Part shown: one piece after another, positions 22,081 to 33,445 of the stretch
Layout: each line of letters starts with the position of its first letter
Position numbering within the stretch: position 1 is the first letter of the stretch
Assembly: GCF_028640845.1 (NCBI RefSeq)
Contig: NC_080539.1
Coordinates: 162,221,736-162,285,735, forward strand
DNA length: 64,000 nucleotides
Reading direction: 5' to 3'
Source: Ahaetulla prasina
Lineage: Eukaryota; Chordata; Lepidosauria; Squamata; Colubridae
Translations under genes and position numbers: made by a program
The notes under the pieces: model-generated
Told to the model about the DNA's origin: nothing
Databases searched by the model: none
What the model saw: only the letters and a program-made list of their open reading frames with translations

Positions 22081-22788
22081 ACCTGTTTCCCCAACAATAA
22101 GACCTATCCTGAAAATAAGCCCTAGTATGTTTTTTACATGTGCACTTAATATAAGCCCTACCCACCTCAAAAAAAATAAGCCCTATTTAAGCATCTGTGC
22201 AGCCAGCCACCTGCCCATTCTGTCTGGTTGCTCACAGTGCCACTGACATAAGGTGAGGTGAGCTGGGGTGGAGCTGCCACATGCACCCCACACTGGCTTA
22301 CCTCAGGACTCCCACAGCCAGGCCATCCACACCCCGACAACTGCCTCATGGCCATGGCACCAATGTGTCGCTTGGCCTCTTGCTCCATTGCAGCCGTGAG
22401 CAAGCAGAAGAAATAGGCCAGCAGCCATGTGGGGTTCTGTTGGACAGGGATGGCGGAGCTGCCACCACAAGGCATGACAAGTGCTGGGGCATGGGATGCC
22501 TGGCTGTGGGGGCCCTGAGGTAAGATGGTGCAGGGTGCATGGGACAGTTCCACCCCCTGCCCCATGGTGGTGGCACTGGCACACCATGCAGGCTCCTGCC
22601 CCACCGTGAGCAAGCAGAAGAAGTGGGACTCCCATACATGGGGGAAAAAATAAGACATCCCCTGATAATAAGCCCTAGGGCTTATTTCAGAGGCCAAAAG
22701 ATAATAAGACTGGGTCTTATTGTCTTTTGGGCTCTGAAATAAGCACAGACTTAAAATAAGACTGGGTCTTATTTTTGGTGAAACACAG
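22081..22788. mobile_element. non-autonomous element with ATAAGAC-type inverted ends, copy 1
   Basis: Left end CTGTTTCCCCAACAATAAGAC, right end the inverted GTCTTATTTTTGGTGAAACAC. Phrases AATAAGCCCTA recur near both ends. The GC-rich middle, with CTGCCACCACAAGGCATG, gives long ORFs on both strands but none looks like a transposase. The 14-bp string TAGATATAAATGTA flanks both sides (22067-22080 and 22789-22802). That is longer than a normal DNA-transposon duplication and partly reflects the local TAGATA-rich sequence. Confidence 0.6.
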
Positions 22789-22866
22789 TAGATATAAATG
22801 TAGATGTAGATGATATAGATATAGATGTAGATAATGTAGATGATATAGATAGATCTTGATCTAGAT

Positions 22867-23005
22867 CAGGTGTGTCAAACTCGCATCATCACGGAGTCAT
22901 CATGTGACGTATCACAACTTTTCTCCCTTCCCTTTCCTAAACCAGGCGTGGGCGTGGCCAGTGCGTGATGCATCCGGCTCATGGGCCGTGAGTTTGACAC
23001 CCCTG
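22867..23005. mobile_element. hAT-type miniature element (GTGTCAAACTC family), copy 1
   Basis: Ends CAGGTGTGTCAAACTC / GAGTTTGACACCCCTG, 139 bp. The flanking 8-mers ATCTAGAT and AGATAGAT agree at 6 of 8 positions, within GATA-like sequence. Related copies are at 37983 and 45669. Confidence 0.75.
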
Positions 23006-23599
23006 AGATAGATATAGATACCTTTCTGACTCCATAGATGGACAGCAGCAATGGTGGCAGCAATAGTGACAAGGGGGAGGGGATGATTTCTCACATGCAA
23101 CCTAACTCTTGCACTTGCGCAAATGGAAGTTTGCAGACTTGCCCAAAGCTTGCACGGCTCGGTTCTCAATGGGCTGTGGACCAATACAGTCCACAGTCCA
23201 GGGATTGGGGAACCCTTGATATACAGGGTCAATCCTACCTATTAAATGTCATGGGATAGTCATCAACTTAGATGGCTTTAAACTGAGGTCAAACAAATTT
23301 AAGAAGCTCTTACTGATTACCAGTCACACTGGGTATATAATTTATTGTTTTGAATGCATATTGCATTTTTTATAAATGGTGCCAATATTTTTTTAAATAG
23401 GATTATCACCATCATCACCATTATAATTATCACTTTGAACAGAGGCAGTATGGCAAGGTGGCTAAGATTACTAGGAAGTTAGTAGTGTTATAGTTAGTTA
23501 CTAGTCAGTAGGAACAGGAAAACCCAGAATTTAGTCCTTCCTTAAGCATGGAAGTTGGCTGGGTGGCCTTGGGCAACTCATTCCCTCTCAGCCCTATGA

Positions 23600-23602
23600 T
23601 AA

Positions 23603-23681
<79 letters not shown>

Positions 23682-23752
23682 TGGATGGATAGAAGATAGA
23701 TGATAGATAGATGATAGATAGATAGATAGATAGATCGATAGATCGATAGATC

Positions 23753-23805
<53 letters not shown>

Positions 23806-23832
23806 CAGACAGACAGATAGACAGACAGACTC
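23600..23832. repeat. (GATA)n with GATC variants and (GACA)n edge, Bkm-like
   Basis: The paralogous array in unit 2. It has a shorter first GATA block and a second GATA block with several GATC interruptions, then GACA units. Its internal structure has changed since the duplication. Confidence 0.95.
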
Positions 23833-24186
23833 ACTCTGCAATAAGGCAGTTGAAAAACAAACCCTCTCATTGCATCATATACTGATGGTTTTGCTATATG
23901 AGCTATAGAGAGCACAGTGGGAATGAACAGATACTGCAACCATGGTTTACAAAGGCAGTTGGGATAAAAAACACTTATAGGAGCAGGGGAGAATCAGAGA
24001 GTCAATTTAAGGGTTTATTCTCATACAGCAATACTATACTCTCTGTCTGTCAAATTGGGTAAGAGATGTTCCAAACCACCAGGGTCAGTTTACTTCCTAA
24101 TTCTGTGAATTAGAATCATATCCATTATTAATTTTGCAAGAAAACTAGCTGCCCTGAAAACATTATTGAATCTAGATATAGATGTA

Positions 24187-24879
24187 ACCTGTTTCCCCAA
24201 CAATAAGACCTATCCTGAAAATAAGCCCTAGTATGTTTTTTACATGTGCACTTAATATAAGCCCTACCCACCTCAAAAAAAATAAGCCCTATTTAAGCAT
24301 CTGCACAGCCAGCCACCTGCCCATTCTGTCTGGTTGCTCACAGTGCCACCGACATAAGGTGAGGTGAGCTGGGGTGGAGCTGCCACATGCACCCCACACT
24401 GGCTTACCTCAGGACTCCCACAGCCAGGCCATCCACACCCCGACAACTGCCTCATGGCCATGGCACCAATGTGTCGCTTGGCCTCTTGCTCCATTGCAGC
24501 CGTGAGCAAGCAGAAGAAATAGGCCAGCAGCCATGTGGGGTTCTGTTGGACAGGGATGGCGGAGCTGCCACCACAAGGCATGACAAGTGCTGGGGCATGG
24601 GATGCCTGGCTGTGGGGGCCCTGAGGTAATATGGTGCAGGGTGCATGGGACAGTTCCACCCCCTGCCCCATGGTGGTGGCACTGGCACACCATGCAGGCT
24701 CCTGCCCCACCGTGAGCAAGCAGAATACATGGGGAAAAAAATAAGACATCCCCTAATAATAAGCCCTAGGGCTTATTTCAGAGCCCAAAAGATAATAAGA
24801 CTGGGTCTTATTGTCTTTTGGGCTCTGAAATAAGCACAGACTTAAAATAAGACTGGGTCTTATTTTTGGTGAAACACAG
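24187..24879. mobile_element. non-autonomous element with ATAAGAC-type inverted ends, copy 2
   Basis: Copy carried by the second duplication unit, with a short deletion near 24725 relative to copy 1. It is not an independent insertion. Confidence 0.6.
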
Positions 24880-24957
24880 TAGATATAAATGTAGATGTAG
24901 ATGATATAGATATAGATGTAGATAATGTAGATGATATAGATAGATCTTGATCTAGAT

Positions 24958-25096
24958 CAGGTGTGTCAAACTCGCATCATCACGGAGTCATCATGTGACG
25001 TATCACAACTTTTCTCCCTTCCCTTTCCTAAACCAGGCGTGGGCGTGGCCAGTGCGTGATGCATCCGGCTCATGGGCCGTGAGTTTGACACCCCTG
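24958..25096. mobile_element. hAT-type miniature element (GTGTCAAACTC family), copy 2
   Basis: Duplicated along with the 2-kb unit. Same length and sequence as copy 1. Confidence 0.75.
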
Positions 25097-25339
25097 AGAT
25101 AGATATAGATACCTTTCTGACTCCATAGATGGACAGCAGCAATGGTGGCAGCAATAGTGACAAGGGGGAGGGGATGATTTCTCACATGCAACCTAACTCT
25201 TGCACTTGCGCAAATGGAAGTTTGCAGACTTGCCCAAAGCTTGCACGGCTCGGTTCTCAATGGGCTGTGGACCAATACAGTCCACAGTCCAGGGATTGGG
25301 GAACCCTTGATATACAGGGTCAATCCTACCTATTAGATG

Positions 25340-25980
25340 TCCTTAGATCACAGTTGAACTAATCATTTTAACAACGAGGCAAGCTATATCTACGCCACTA
25401 TCTTCTGTAGCTTCCAAATGGGTAAAATAATACTGATAGTTTTATTGAAAGAATTGCTGGAAAAACAGTTTACAGTATGCCTAGAAGAACTTGAAGCGTG
25501 TTATAAACTTTTAAAGATATTTAAAAGAAAAAAATATTGCTCCTGAGGGATTCTAGAAGCTGGGACAATATATGACCATGGACAGGGACCATAATTCTTG
25601 CATAAAAAGGGAGTGATTGCTAATCAATATACCTAAACAATAGTCACCTATTTTAATATCTCCTAGAAGGGAGCAGTCGTCTTGTTTTCTCAGAATAGAA
25701 ACAAGGTGGTGAGAGCATCAACCTTTGACAACTACATGAATTATTGCTTGCTAAAATCTCATGATGTCATTTTTATTTTGAGCACGCTCATCATCCTTGG
25801 GCAAAAGTTGAAAGTTTATCAAAGCAGACTTTAACAAAGCAGGGAACAGAATGGTTAGCAAGCTTCTAAAGGCTTTATTAACATTATCAATCACATTTGG
25901 TCAACAGTATGGCTTAGAATCCACATATTTCTTTCTAAGTGATTTCGCTTCTTAGTTGTAACACATTTGGCCAACATAAT
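25340..25980. other. unassigned sequence
   Basis: Flank beyond the duplication. No repeat or exon recognised. Confidence 0.5.
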
Positions 25981-25984
25981 ACAA

Positions 25985-26218
25985 TGCTAGCAATAGCAAT
26001 AGCACTTAAACTTATATACTGCTTCATATGCTTTATAGTCCTCATTAAATGTTTTACAGAGTCAGCATATTGCCCCCAACAATCTGGGTCCTCATTTTAC
26101 AACATTGGAAGAATGGAAGGCTAGGTCAACCCTTGAGCCAGTGACGATTGAACTCCTGGCTATGGGCAAAGTTAGCCTGCAATACTGCCTTTTAACCACT
26201 GTACCACTACAGCTCTTT
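25985..26218 (-). mobile_element. tRNA-derived SINE
   Basis: Minus-strand member of the 1010 family: CAACAATCTGGGTCCTCATT, B-box complement around GATTGAACTCC, and head complement TTTTAACCACTGTACCAC. Confidence 0.7.
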
Positions 26219-26534
26219 CAATGATGCCCATTGCTTAGTTCTCATAAATTTTGATTTTTCACCTGAAATGATCTTAAAAGAGAATGCCAAAGACTCACAA
26301 GATTAAAGTAATCGCATGAGATGTTAGTCAATATTTATTATTCTTGTTTCAACATCTGCAGGTGCTACTAAGGAGCATTGCAAGTGATCAAAGGTTTATG
26401 AAGATAAACATAAGGAGTTGCAAGTGATAAAAATAAATTATAAAATGCAAACATTTTGGCTGTAAATATTTCCATTAAAACACCTTTTCACTCAAATCAG
26501 TGTAGCTAAGCAAATTGTCTCTCACTATATACAT

Positions 26535-26697
26535 CTCTCCGTGTGCCTTTGGCGTTGAGTCATGCCGGCCACATGACCACAGAGACATCTTCGGACAGTG
26601 CTGGCTCTTCGGCTTTGAAACGGAGATGAGCACCGCCCGCTAGAATCGTGAACGACTAGCACATATGTGCGAGGGGAACCTTTACCTTTATATACAT
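26535..26697 (+). mobile_element. Sauria-type SINE, 3' part
   Basis: Carries the body and tail GTCATGCCGGCCACATGACC, GACATCTTCGGACAGTGC, GGAGATGAGCACCGCCC, then GGGGAACCTTTACCTTTA. The tail is the part reported to resemble Bov-B LINEs. Confidence 0.78.
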
Positions 26698-26699
26698 CT

Positions 26700-27730
26700 C
26701 AGATGCTCTTTTTTTTAAAAAAAAAAAGATAAGTTGAACTATTCAATCAGGATGAATGTTGCATTTGAATCTGCACAATAGTTCAGTTTGTGTTAGACTT
26801 CAGAAAGTGGAATTCTTGAAGCACCCCTAATCTAACCAGGAACTATCTTTAACAATATATGTTGCACACAATCCTAATCCACACAAGATGAGGGAGAAAA
26901 TCTGGTGTACAAAAAAGGGTGAAATGATGAACATTATTGCTTTCCTTAACCTTGATATATATTTCATTTATGTGTGGCAGAGGCTGGCTGGATTTATTTA
27001 CATAAACCATTCTATCTATTTCTACTCAATATTGTGTATGAGGCAATTAGGTCTGTTTATACATAGCCTACAACTCCCACAATCCTTTGTAATTAGCAAC
27101 TATCTGAGTATGGTTGGATGTGAAGATCTGAAGAAGACTGGCTTGGGAACAACCAATCCTGGGCCATTTAATGATTTTGATTTGCAGTTGATGCAAATCC
27201 TCAGGGATAGTTGCTTAAGAGCTGCAGGAAACTCTAATGATATGGAGAGGATGGTATCTTTTCACGACACTATAAATATTTACAATATATACTGTATGTA
27301 ACTCTATAGGCAAAGTTAATTGGATAAAAAAATACTTAAGTTGCTTCTTTTATGTATATCATATTTAGATATTGGCCAGAATGCTATCAAGATTAGTAAA
27401 TAAAGTTGTATTTCTAGCAAAAAAAAATGTTTACAGTTGCCATAAAGCACAAATGCATGCAATGCAAGAGAAGACAGAAATCTTACTCCTTCAACAAGAT
27501 GAAGTTGGAATGTCAACAGATATAATTTGTCACAAAAATTTCACTTTCTGAAATTCCCATCATATTCCCCTTCAGGTCTCTTACAATATGATGACTTCTT
27601 CTTCAACAGCAAAAGTCTTAGAGACAATGAGTAGGTGTTACTTTTCCATGGCCAATTTTGCATATTTTCCCAAGGTGGGGTGGTTACTTTATTTTATTTT
27701 TAGAAAGTTATGGAATCCCTGTATAAGCTA
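26700..27730. other. unassigned sequence
   Basis: One kilobase without recognised repeats. An ORF of 137 codons at 26888-27301 shows no family features. Confidence 0.5.
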
Positions 27731-27732
27731 TG

Positions 27733-27734
<2 letters not shown>

Positions 27735-27781
<47 letters not shown>

Positions 27782-28262
27782 TTTTGTTGAGTACATATTA
27801 AATAATATACATAAGTATAAGCATGAATTGAATACATAAAATGAATACAATTAAAGGGAACATTAGGACTGGGACAGTAGGCATGCTGGTGCTCTTATGC
27901 ATGCCCCTTATAGACCTCTTAGGAATGGGGTGAGGTCAACAGTAGACAGTCTAAGGTTAAAGCTTTGGGGATTTTGGGAAGAGACCACAGAGTCTGGTAG
28001 TGCATTCCAGGCATTAACAACTTACTGAAGTCATATTTTCTGCAATCGATATTGGAGCGGTTCACTTTAAGTTTGAATCTATTGTGTGCTCGTGTATTGT
28101 TGTAGTTGAAGCTGAAGTAGTCATTGACAAGAAGGACATTGTAGCAGATGATTTTATGAGTTATGTTTAGGTCATACTGAAGGCGGCGTAGTTCTAAATT
28201 TTCTAAACCCAGAATTTCAAGTCTGGTGGCAAAAGGTTTTTTGTTGTGAGCAGAGGATCATC
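27735..28262 (-). mobile_element. CR1-like LINE 3' end with (TTTA)n
   Basis: Minus-strand relative of the element at 12482: a TTTA array (27737-27785), 3' UTR, then the complement of CCTAAGAGGTCTATAAGGGG, NAWN- and LRRLQ-coding parts and, near 28250, the complement of the TCTGCTCACAACA region. Several indels, no open frame. Confidence 0.7.
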
Positions 28263-28425
28263 ATCCTTTCGTCTTTCTCTATTCTGCTATCTATGCCAAT
28301 GAGGTTCACAAGTGGAATCATATATGTAATTCTCATGTCACAGTCGCATCAGGAATTCAATGAAGAAGACAATGTCCCACATGGTTCAGAGCCATTGTCC
28401 TTTGAGCAAGAGGCATGTCTAATGC
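28263..28425. other. unassigned sequence
   Basis: Short unrecognised spacer between two LINE fragments. Confidence 0.4.
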
Positions 28426-28429
28426 AGCA

Positions 28430-28690
28430 CGTGGACACACAGAATGTGAGACTTTGATAACCAATCTCTTAGATAGCCTGGTCCCATGCCATGAAGGGCT
28501 TTAAAGGATAAAACCAGCATCTAAAATTGGACCTGGAAGCAATCTGGCAACCAATGTGCTGCCTTAGGAGCACACGTAAGTGCCTTTGCCACGACATACT
28601 GTACTGGCTGAAGCTTCCATATACTCTTCAAGGGCAGCCCCTTGTAGAGCACATTACAGCCATCCAATTTAGTACATCCAATAGTTTAAT
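28430..28690 (-). mobile_element. old L2-type LINE fragment
   Basis: Collinear with 55.49-55.70 kb: CCATGAAGGGCTTTAAAGGA, then the segment with GGCTGAAGCTTCC and CTTCAAGGGCAGCCCCTTGT followed by GCACATTACAG. Highly diverged. Confidence 0.6.
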
Positions 28691-28812
28691 ATACTGCCAC
28701 CAGCTGCTTTATTCCGAAGAAATCCTTCCTGTTACTGGTTTACCAGTTAGGCAAACTCCCTTCTTTTACTAGATTGTCTGGTGGAAAGACTAAATTCCTT
28801 TCCCAGAGTAAA

Positions 28813-28925
28813 CCAGGAAGGAAGGAAGGAAAGAAGGAAGGAAGGAAGGAAGGAAGGAAGGAAAAAAGGAAGGAAGGAAGGAAGGAAGGAAGGAAGGAAG
28901 GAAGGAAGGAAGGAAGGAAGGAAGG
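28813..28925. repeat. (AAGG)n microsatellite
   Basis: Purine-only tetranucleotide array with a few interruptions. Confidence 0.95.
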
Positions 28926-28929
28926 ATCA

Positions 28930-30800
28930 TTACTTTCCAAAGGTTGATTTTTGTCAACTGCTTGCATAAGCACCTCAATACAAATTTATCTCCCCATATG
29001 TCAGACGATGAAATGCAATTTTATCAGTACTACATCCGGCTTAACTGACTCAAATTTGCTGTCCAAATTACTAGCTCTGTCTCTGCTGCTAGTGCCTGCT
29101 TATCTGGCTTCTCACCAGCTTCAGAGAAGAGAAAAATACTATAAATGGCCAACCAAAAAAAAAAAAGAATTTGTCCCTTTGTTAAGAGCCCATAGGGAAA
29201 CCCTCTCTTCTGATTGGTTTCTTGGCATTTGATTGACCAGGAGCCTCCTTTTCCCTACCTATTATCTGGATTAAGAGGTCAACCCATTCTCATTTTAGTT
29301 AAATTTCTCCATATTCACTAGACTGTCTATGAGCTCTTAACCCTCAGCAGTATTTCAGAATCACTCATACACACTCTTTCTATCTCACATATACACACAT
29401 GCGGCATCTATGCATCTTTATCATTAACTTTGATTGCTTTGAGGAGGGAATGAAAATGTGCAACATGCTGTCCATGTATTCTATCAACCATGTTATACTT
29501 TATCACCATAGGGCTTGGTGCCTAATGAGGAATTACAGTATATTGGAAGGTAAGAATTTTTCTCTGCAGGATTCCACTGAGCTTCTCCATTGTGTTTATT
29601 CTGGCCCTCTGCATTATTTCAAATTCCACATTAAAGAAAGAGCCATGAAAAGATATCGGCATCTGAAGCACGATCAATCTGCTACATCATTATTACTTTA
29701 AAGACCTATGGGGTAGTTTCAAAAGTTCCTTGAGATTTTGCTTTTGAATAGCAGTAGTTCTTCATTTCCCTTTTAAAAATAAAAAATAAAAAAAATAAAA
29801 GCCTTAGAGAGACAGAGAGAGAGAAGGTATGAAATTGGTCCCAGTAGGGGCTGAGAGAGATTTTTTAAATCCTATCAGGAATATGTCTCAACCTGGGGTT
29901 CTAGCGAGGCATTTCTTTCCTGCCTTTAAATCATTAACCGATAGTAAGATAAATCTTGAAAGCACAACAGGTAAAAGCTTTGCGGAAAATAACAGTATGA
30001 TCCAAAGATATGTCCATGGTTTTAAAAGGAGACTACTTAACAAAGACAAGTGGAACCTTTTGAACTACGAGGCATTGATTTTGGTCGGTGGTGCTGGGTG
30101 AAACTGGCAATGAACTCTCAAATTCAGTGCAAGACTTGTCAAGACATTGGAAATTGCTTGACGCTTGGAATCACAGAGACAAATGAATTTCTCTCAGTAC
30201 CCAACTGCCTTACATGCAGAAGAGTCACACTCTCTCCATTGGATGTCTAGCTTGCCTGAAATTCCTTTGGGCAAAGTCTGGCTTCATTCATATTTCCTCC
30301 TTGGCGCTCTTGTCACAAGGTGGAGGTCAGAAAGGGAACCTCGAAAAGCGTGATGTAATAACAAGGCATGCAATCAAGCTTTGTCTAATGTGCTACAAGA
30401 ACATTGAATTTCACAAGCTACAAAGACATACTTAGCCATGGCAAGAGGTTTTTTTTCCCCTTTTTCTTTAAGGTCTTTGTCTGCTAGAAGCAGCGATATA
30501 TAACCTATTTCTGTGTGTGTACAGAAAAAGGACATCCAGAAAATGGCCTGCAAAAAGGATTACAAAACTCTCAGTAAACTCTACAATAAAATGAAACGTG
30601 AATCTGGGATTCTGACTTTTCAAGAGCAAAGCCAACGTAAGGGATTTTCTGGAAGTTAATCCTCCAGCAGAGCTAATGGCAAGTTATTGAACCACAATAT
30701 TGTGAAGGCCTTAGGCCATGTACGATATGTAGGTTGCTCAATGCATAATGCCGCTTTAAAATAACATGCGCTCTGATCCAGTTGTACTCTGGATGAGAAC
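28930..30800. other. unassigned sequence
   Basis: Nearly 1.9 kb with no recognised element, exon or RNA. It is the longest apparently element-free run before 47 kb, but old repeats below my detection by eye are likely. Confidence 0.45.
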
Positions 30801-30817
30801 TCAACTCTATATTCAGT

Positions 30818-32634
30818 GGACGACTTCCGGTGTCCAGCGGCAACGGACGTCTGGAAGGCTTCTCCTGCCTCCAGCGCCCGAATCCGGCCGCCGCCGAGGC
30901 CCTCAGGGGCCAGGTGTTCCGAAAAGGACACCTGCCGCACGGACGGCTCGCCAGGGGTCTCCCAGCCGACATACAGGACTGTGGGGACCGATGCTGGCGC
31001 GTCCTAGGCTTGGCGGGGTTCGGAGGCCACAGGCCGCGGCCATTATTTTGGTCGTCGCCTGGGCGCTGTGCCCGTGACACCGGGCATTGGATTTATAACT
31101 GCAGCAGCCTGGTGGTGAACAGGAACGGAGAAGAATTGAGGAGGAGAAGGAAGGGAATATCGGTAAACGTGAGTGGAGTGCCCGGAGTGCGGGGGTTTTC
31201 TCCCCTGCGGTTGGAAGGAGCACGAGTTATTCTGGAGAGAGGAGAACTTAAAATAAGAAGATTACCGGTTTTGTGGAGCTCTGGAGAGAAGAGGTGATGG
31301 AGAAATTTAGGAGGGAAGGTTTGAGGCCCCCCCTCCTTCTGGGGAACAGTGGTGGCGTCCAGCTTCCGCCTTCACTATGAGAATTTTGATGACATCACTT
31401 CCCTTCGGCTTCCTGGTTGACTAACTGTACTCTGGACTCGTTGCTCCTGTGAGTGCCCCCTGGTGGATCCGGAGGAAATTACAAGGATACTGTGCCTGCC
31501 TGAGGATTTTGTATTTTTTTTTTTTCCTTAATGGCAAAAGGTCAGAGACCAACTGCTGGAGAGATGGAGAATTTTGGAAAAGTTATCTAATATGGACAAG
31601 AAATTGGATGAAATAAGAGCAGAAATTGTGACTATCCAAAAGGATTTAAAGGATACTCAACAAGTTTCAGCAGAAAACAAGCAGAAAGTGGAAGGTTTGG
31701 AGGGTGAGATGCGGGCAGTGCAGAAAAGAGAGGAGACGACAGGCAATGCTGTGCTTGGACTACAGATGGATAAAATGTCTTATTTCCTTAGGTTTCAAAA
31801 TTTGGAAGAAGTGGACCAAGAAGACTTGAGAGATGTTGTGACTAAATTGTTGGGAGAATTTCTTGGGAGAGGTGTTGATTTCATGAATTGGGATGTGGAT
31901 CGAGTTTATAGAGTTAATTCGCAATATGCACGCACGCATGCAGTTCCCAGAGAGGTTCATGTCAAATTTGTGAGAAGAGAGACGAGAGATGAAATTCTTA
32001 GAAAACATAGGAGTGGGGCACTGATTTACAGGGGCAGGAGATAGCCATTCTGAGGCAGATTCCCAGACAGGTACGTGAAAAAGAAAGAAATATTATTTTT
32101 GTCAAGCAAATTGTACCAGAAGGAGTGGGCTTCAGATGGCTGATGCCAGAGGGATTGATGATTTTCCGGGAGGGCATTACGAAAAAATCAGTACAATTGC
32201 GGAGGCTACGGCCTATGTGGAGGAACACAAAGCCCTCCTGGAATCAGATGACCCAGGAATTGAAGAAGGGAGGTTATAGATCATGGGGCGAGCGGCTGCC
32301 GCTGTTGCGGCCCTGGAGTTGGGTCAGGCTGAACCCAGAGTTCTGAGATCCAAAACTAGGAAGTGATAAAGATATTTGGGATTGTGTTGGTTTTCCTTAT
32401 TCTCTTTTGTACGATATTCTGTTTATTCTTGACCCTTCTTTATTACGTATTTAAAATTTGTAAACTTAGCTACTTCGTGTCACCTGCTTGCCATATGGCT
32501 GTTGTATGTGTTAAAAAATTTGAGTAAAATTCTTATTTTAGATAAGAAAAATGAAAATTTACCATACCTGATATGTATTTGTATAAACCTTTTTTGACTA
32601 ATAAAAACTTTTTGAATATAAAAAAAAAAAAAAA
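30818..32634 (+). mobile_element. LINE-1-like insertion carrying ORF1 only (HAL1-like)
   Basis: A 15-bp perfect target duplication, AACTCTATATTCAGT, lies at 30803-30817 and 32635-32649. The 5' end begins GGACGACTTCCGGTGTCC with a GC-rich 5' UTR to about 31530. One ORF1 frame follows, then a 3' UTR with AATAAA-type signal (CTAATAAAAAC) and a poly(A) tail ending at 32634. Because the 5' UTR and both duplications are present, the copy appears complete at both ends, yet there is no endonuclease or RT ORF between ORF1 and the 3' UTR. Confidence 0.88.
31531..32279 (+). pseudogene. LINE-1 ORF1 protein (RNA-binding chaperone), frameshifted
   Basis: ORF1p is the trimeric RNA-binding chaperone of L1 particles. 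The likely original ATG is at 31531 (MAKGQRPTAGEM...). A single-base shift near 31575 leads into a frame whose first ATG is 31592. Residues around MDKKLDEIRAEIVTIQKDLK to about residue 55 are heptad-like coiled coil. The RRM-like part follows, with SYFLRFQNLEE and later VKFVRRETRDEILRKHR. The frame stops at 32042-32044. In another frame the C-terminal domain continues with GVGFRWLMPEGLMIF, and a third short shift gives the terminal TIAEATAYVEEHKALLESDD, with a stop at 32277-32279. Total length near 245 residues is close to that of vertebrate L1 ORF1p, suggesting a formerly complete protein with three small indels. Confidence 0.82.
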
Positions 32635-32649
32635 AACTCTATATTCAGT

Positions 32650-33315
32650 TTGTACATTGAGAATTCTTTGTCTGAGAAGTATCACATTCTATTCTTGATG
32701 TCCTGGGACATCGGCATCTGAGATGAAAACACCAGTTTTTGTAATTTGTCTTAACAATATTTAATTGTACGAAGATGAAAATCAATTGGAAAGTAATGCT
32801 TGTCTTGATGATGCATTAAAACTCATTTTAATGTAGCCTCTTGGTAGGTATCAGGCCCCAAAGCAAGAATAACATGTTGCAATTCTTCCAAGCTGAGTTT
32901 TCTATTGTTTCACACCATAGATAAAAACTTGCCAGACTGAAGAGTTTACTATCTGCATCAACAATATACTTTGTGAACCAGTAGGCAGAGGCTGTCTTCA
33001 CCCTTTTTCTCTCACACATGATATCTGGGCTGAGTTGCCTCTTGCTCCTCTGGAATTCACTCCCTCCCTCTTGGGTACCCACCTCATTACGTTCCATTGT
33101 ATTAAGGCACTTAAATGCCAAGGGTGGCCTTCAATTAAGTAAATATCATTCAACTGGCTCAAAAATAGGAGCGCCATAGTTGGGCAGGAAAAATTGGGAC
33201 AGCCACTAGAGATGGAGTCCCTATGGATTTTACTCTGCTATAGGGAGCAATGCTTGCCTCTGTTTCAAGGCCACTGAGCTAATACTGTCAAAAACATTTC
33301 CTGGGTGATGTGGCT
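32650..33315. other. unassigned sequence
   Basis: Flank between the L1-like insertion and the Gypsy fragment. Nothing recognised. Confidence 0.5.
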
Positions 33316-33317
33316 AG

Positions 33318-33445
33318 CACAGCGGTGAAATCTGAACTGGTTTACTACTGGTTTGCTGGCCATCAAACGTGAGCTGCTCGTGTGTAGTGTGCACCAAAAT
33401 GAGGCTTGGGAAGGTAAATAGAACAGCGCATGGGGGAGGGGGGAG
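33318..33445. mobile_element. hAT-type miniature element fragment
   Basis: Begins CAGCGGTGAAATCTGAACTG, the end of the family, and shares internal CACCAAAATGAG and AAGGTAAATAGAAC phrases with the element at 36706. The right end is missing and the sequence passes directly into the gag remnant, so it truncates or abuts that gene. Confidence 0.55.

Larger units (their letters stand above)
23246..25337 (+). repeat. tandem duplication, unit 2
   Basis: A direct repeat of unit 1, 2091 bp, with only scattered substitutions outside the microsatellites (for example GCCGATTACC against ACTGATTACC). The length difference comes mainly from the GATA array and a short deletion near 24725. The right boundary shares ATTARATGTC with the inter-unit junction. 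Confidence 0.92.

Noticed and set aside
22167..22697. 176-codon ORF and its paralogue at 24273-24749
   Set aside because: Lies within a non-autonomous terminal-inverted-repeat element. Open frames exist on both strands through GC-rich sequence, with no transposase motif.
23030..23220. Possible hAT-type element ending GGGATTGGGGAACCCTTG
   Set aside because: Only one terminus is convincing and no 8-bp duplication was found, so it is not listed as an element.
30766..31297. Several overlapping ORFs on both strands in GC-rich sequence
   Set aside because: They fall in the 5' UTR of the LINE-1-like insertion. Their length is explained by low stop-codon density.
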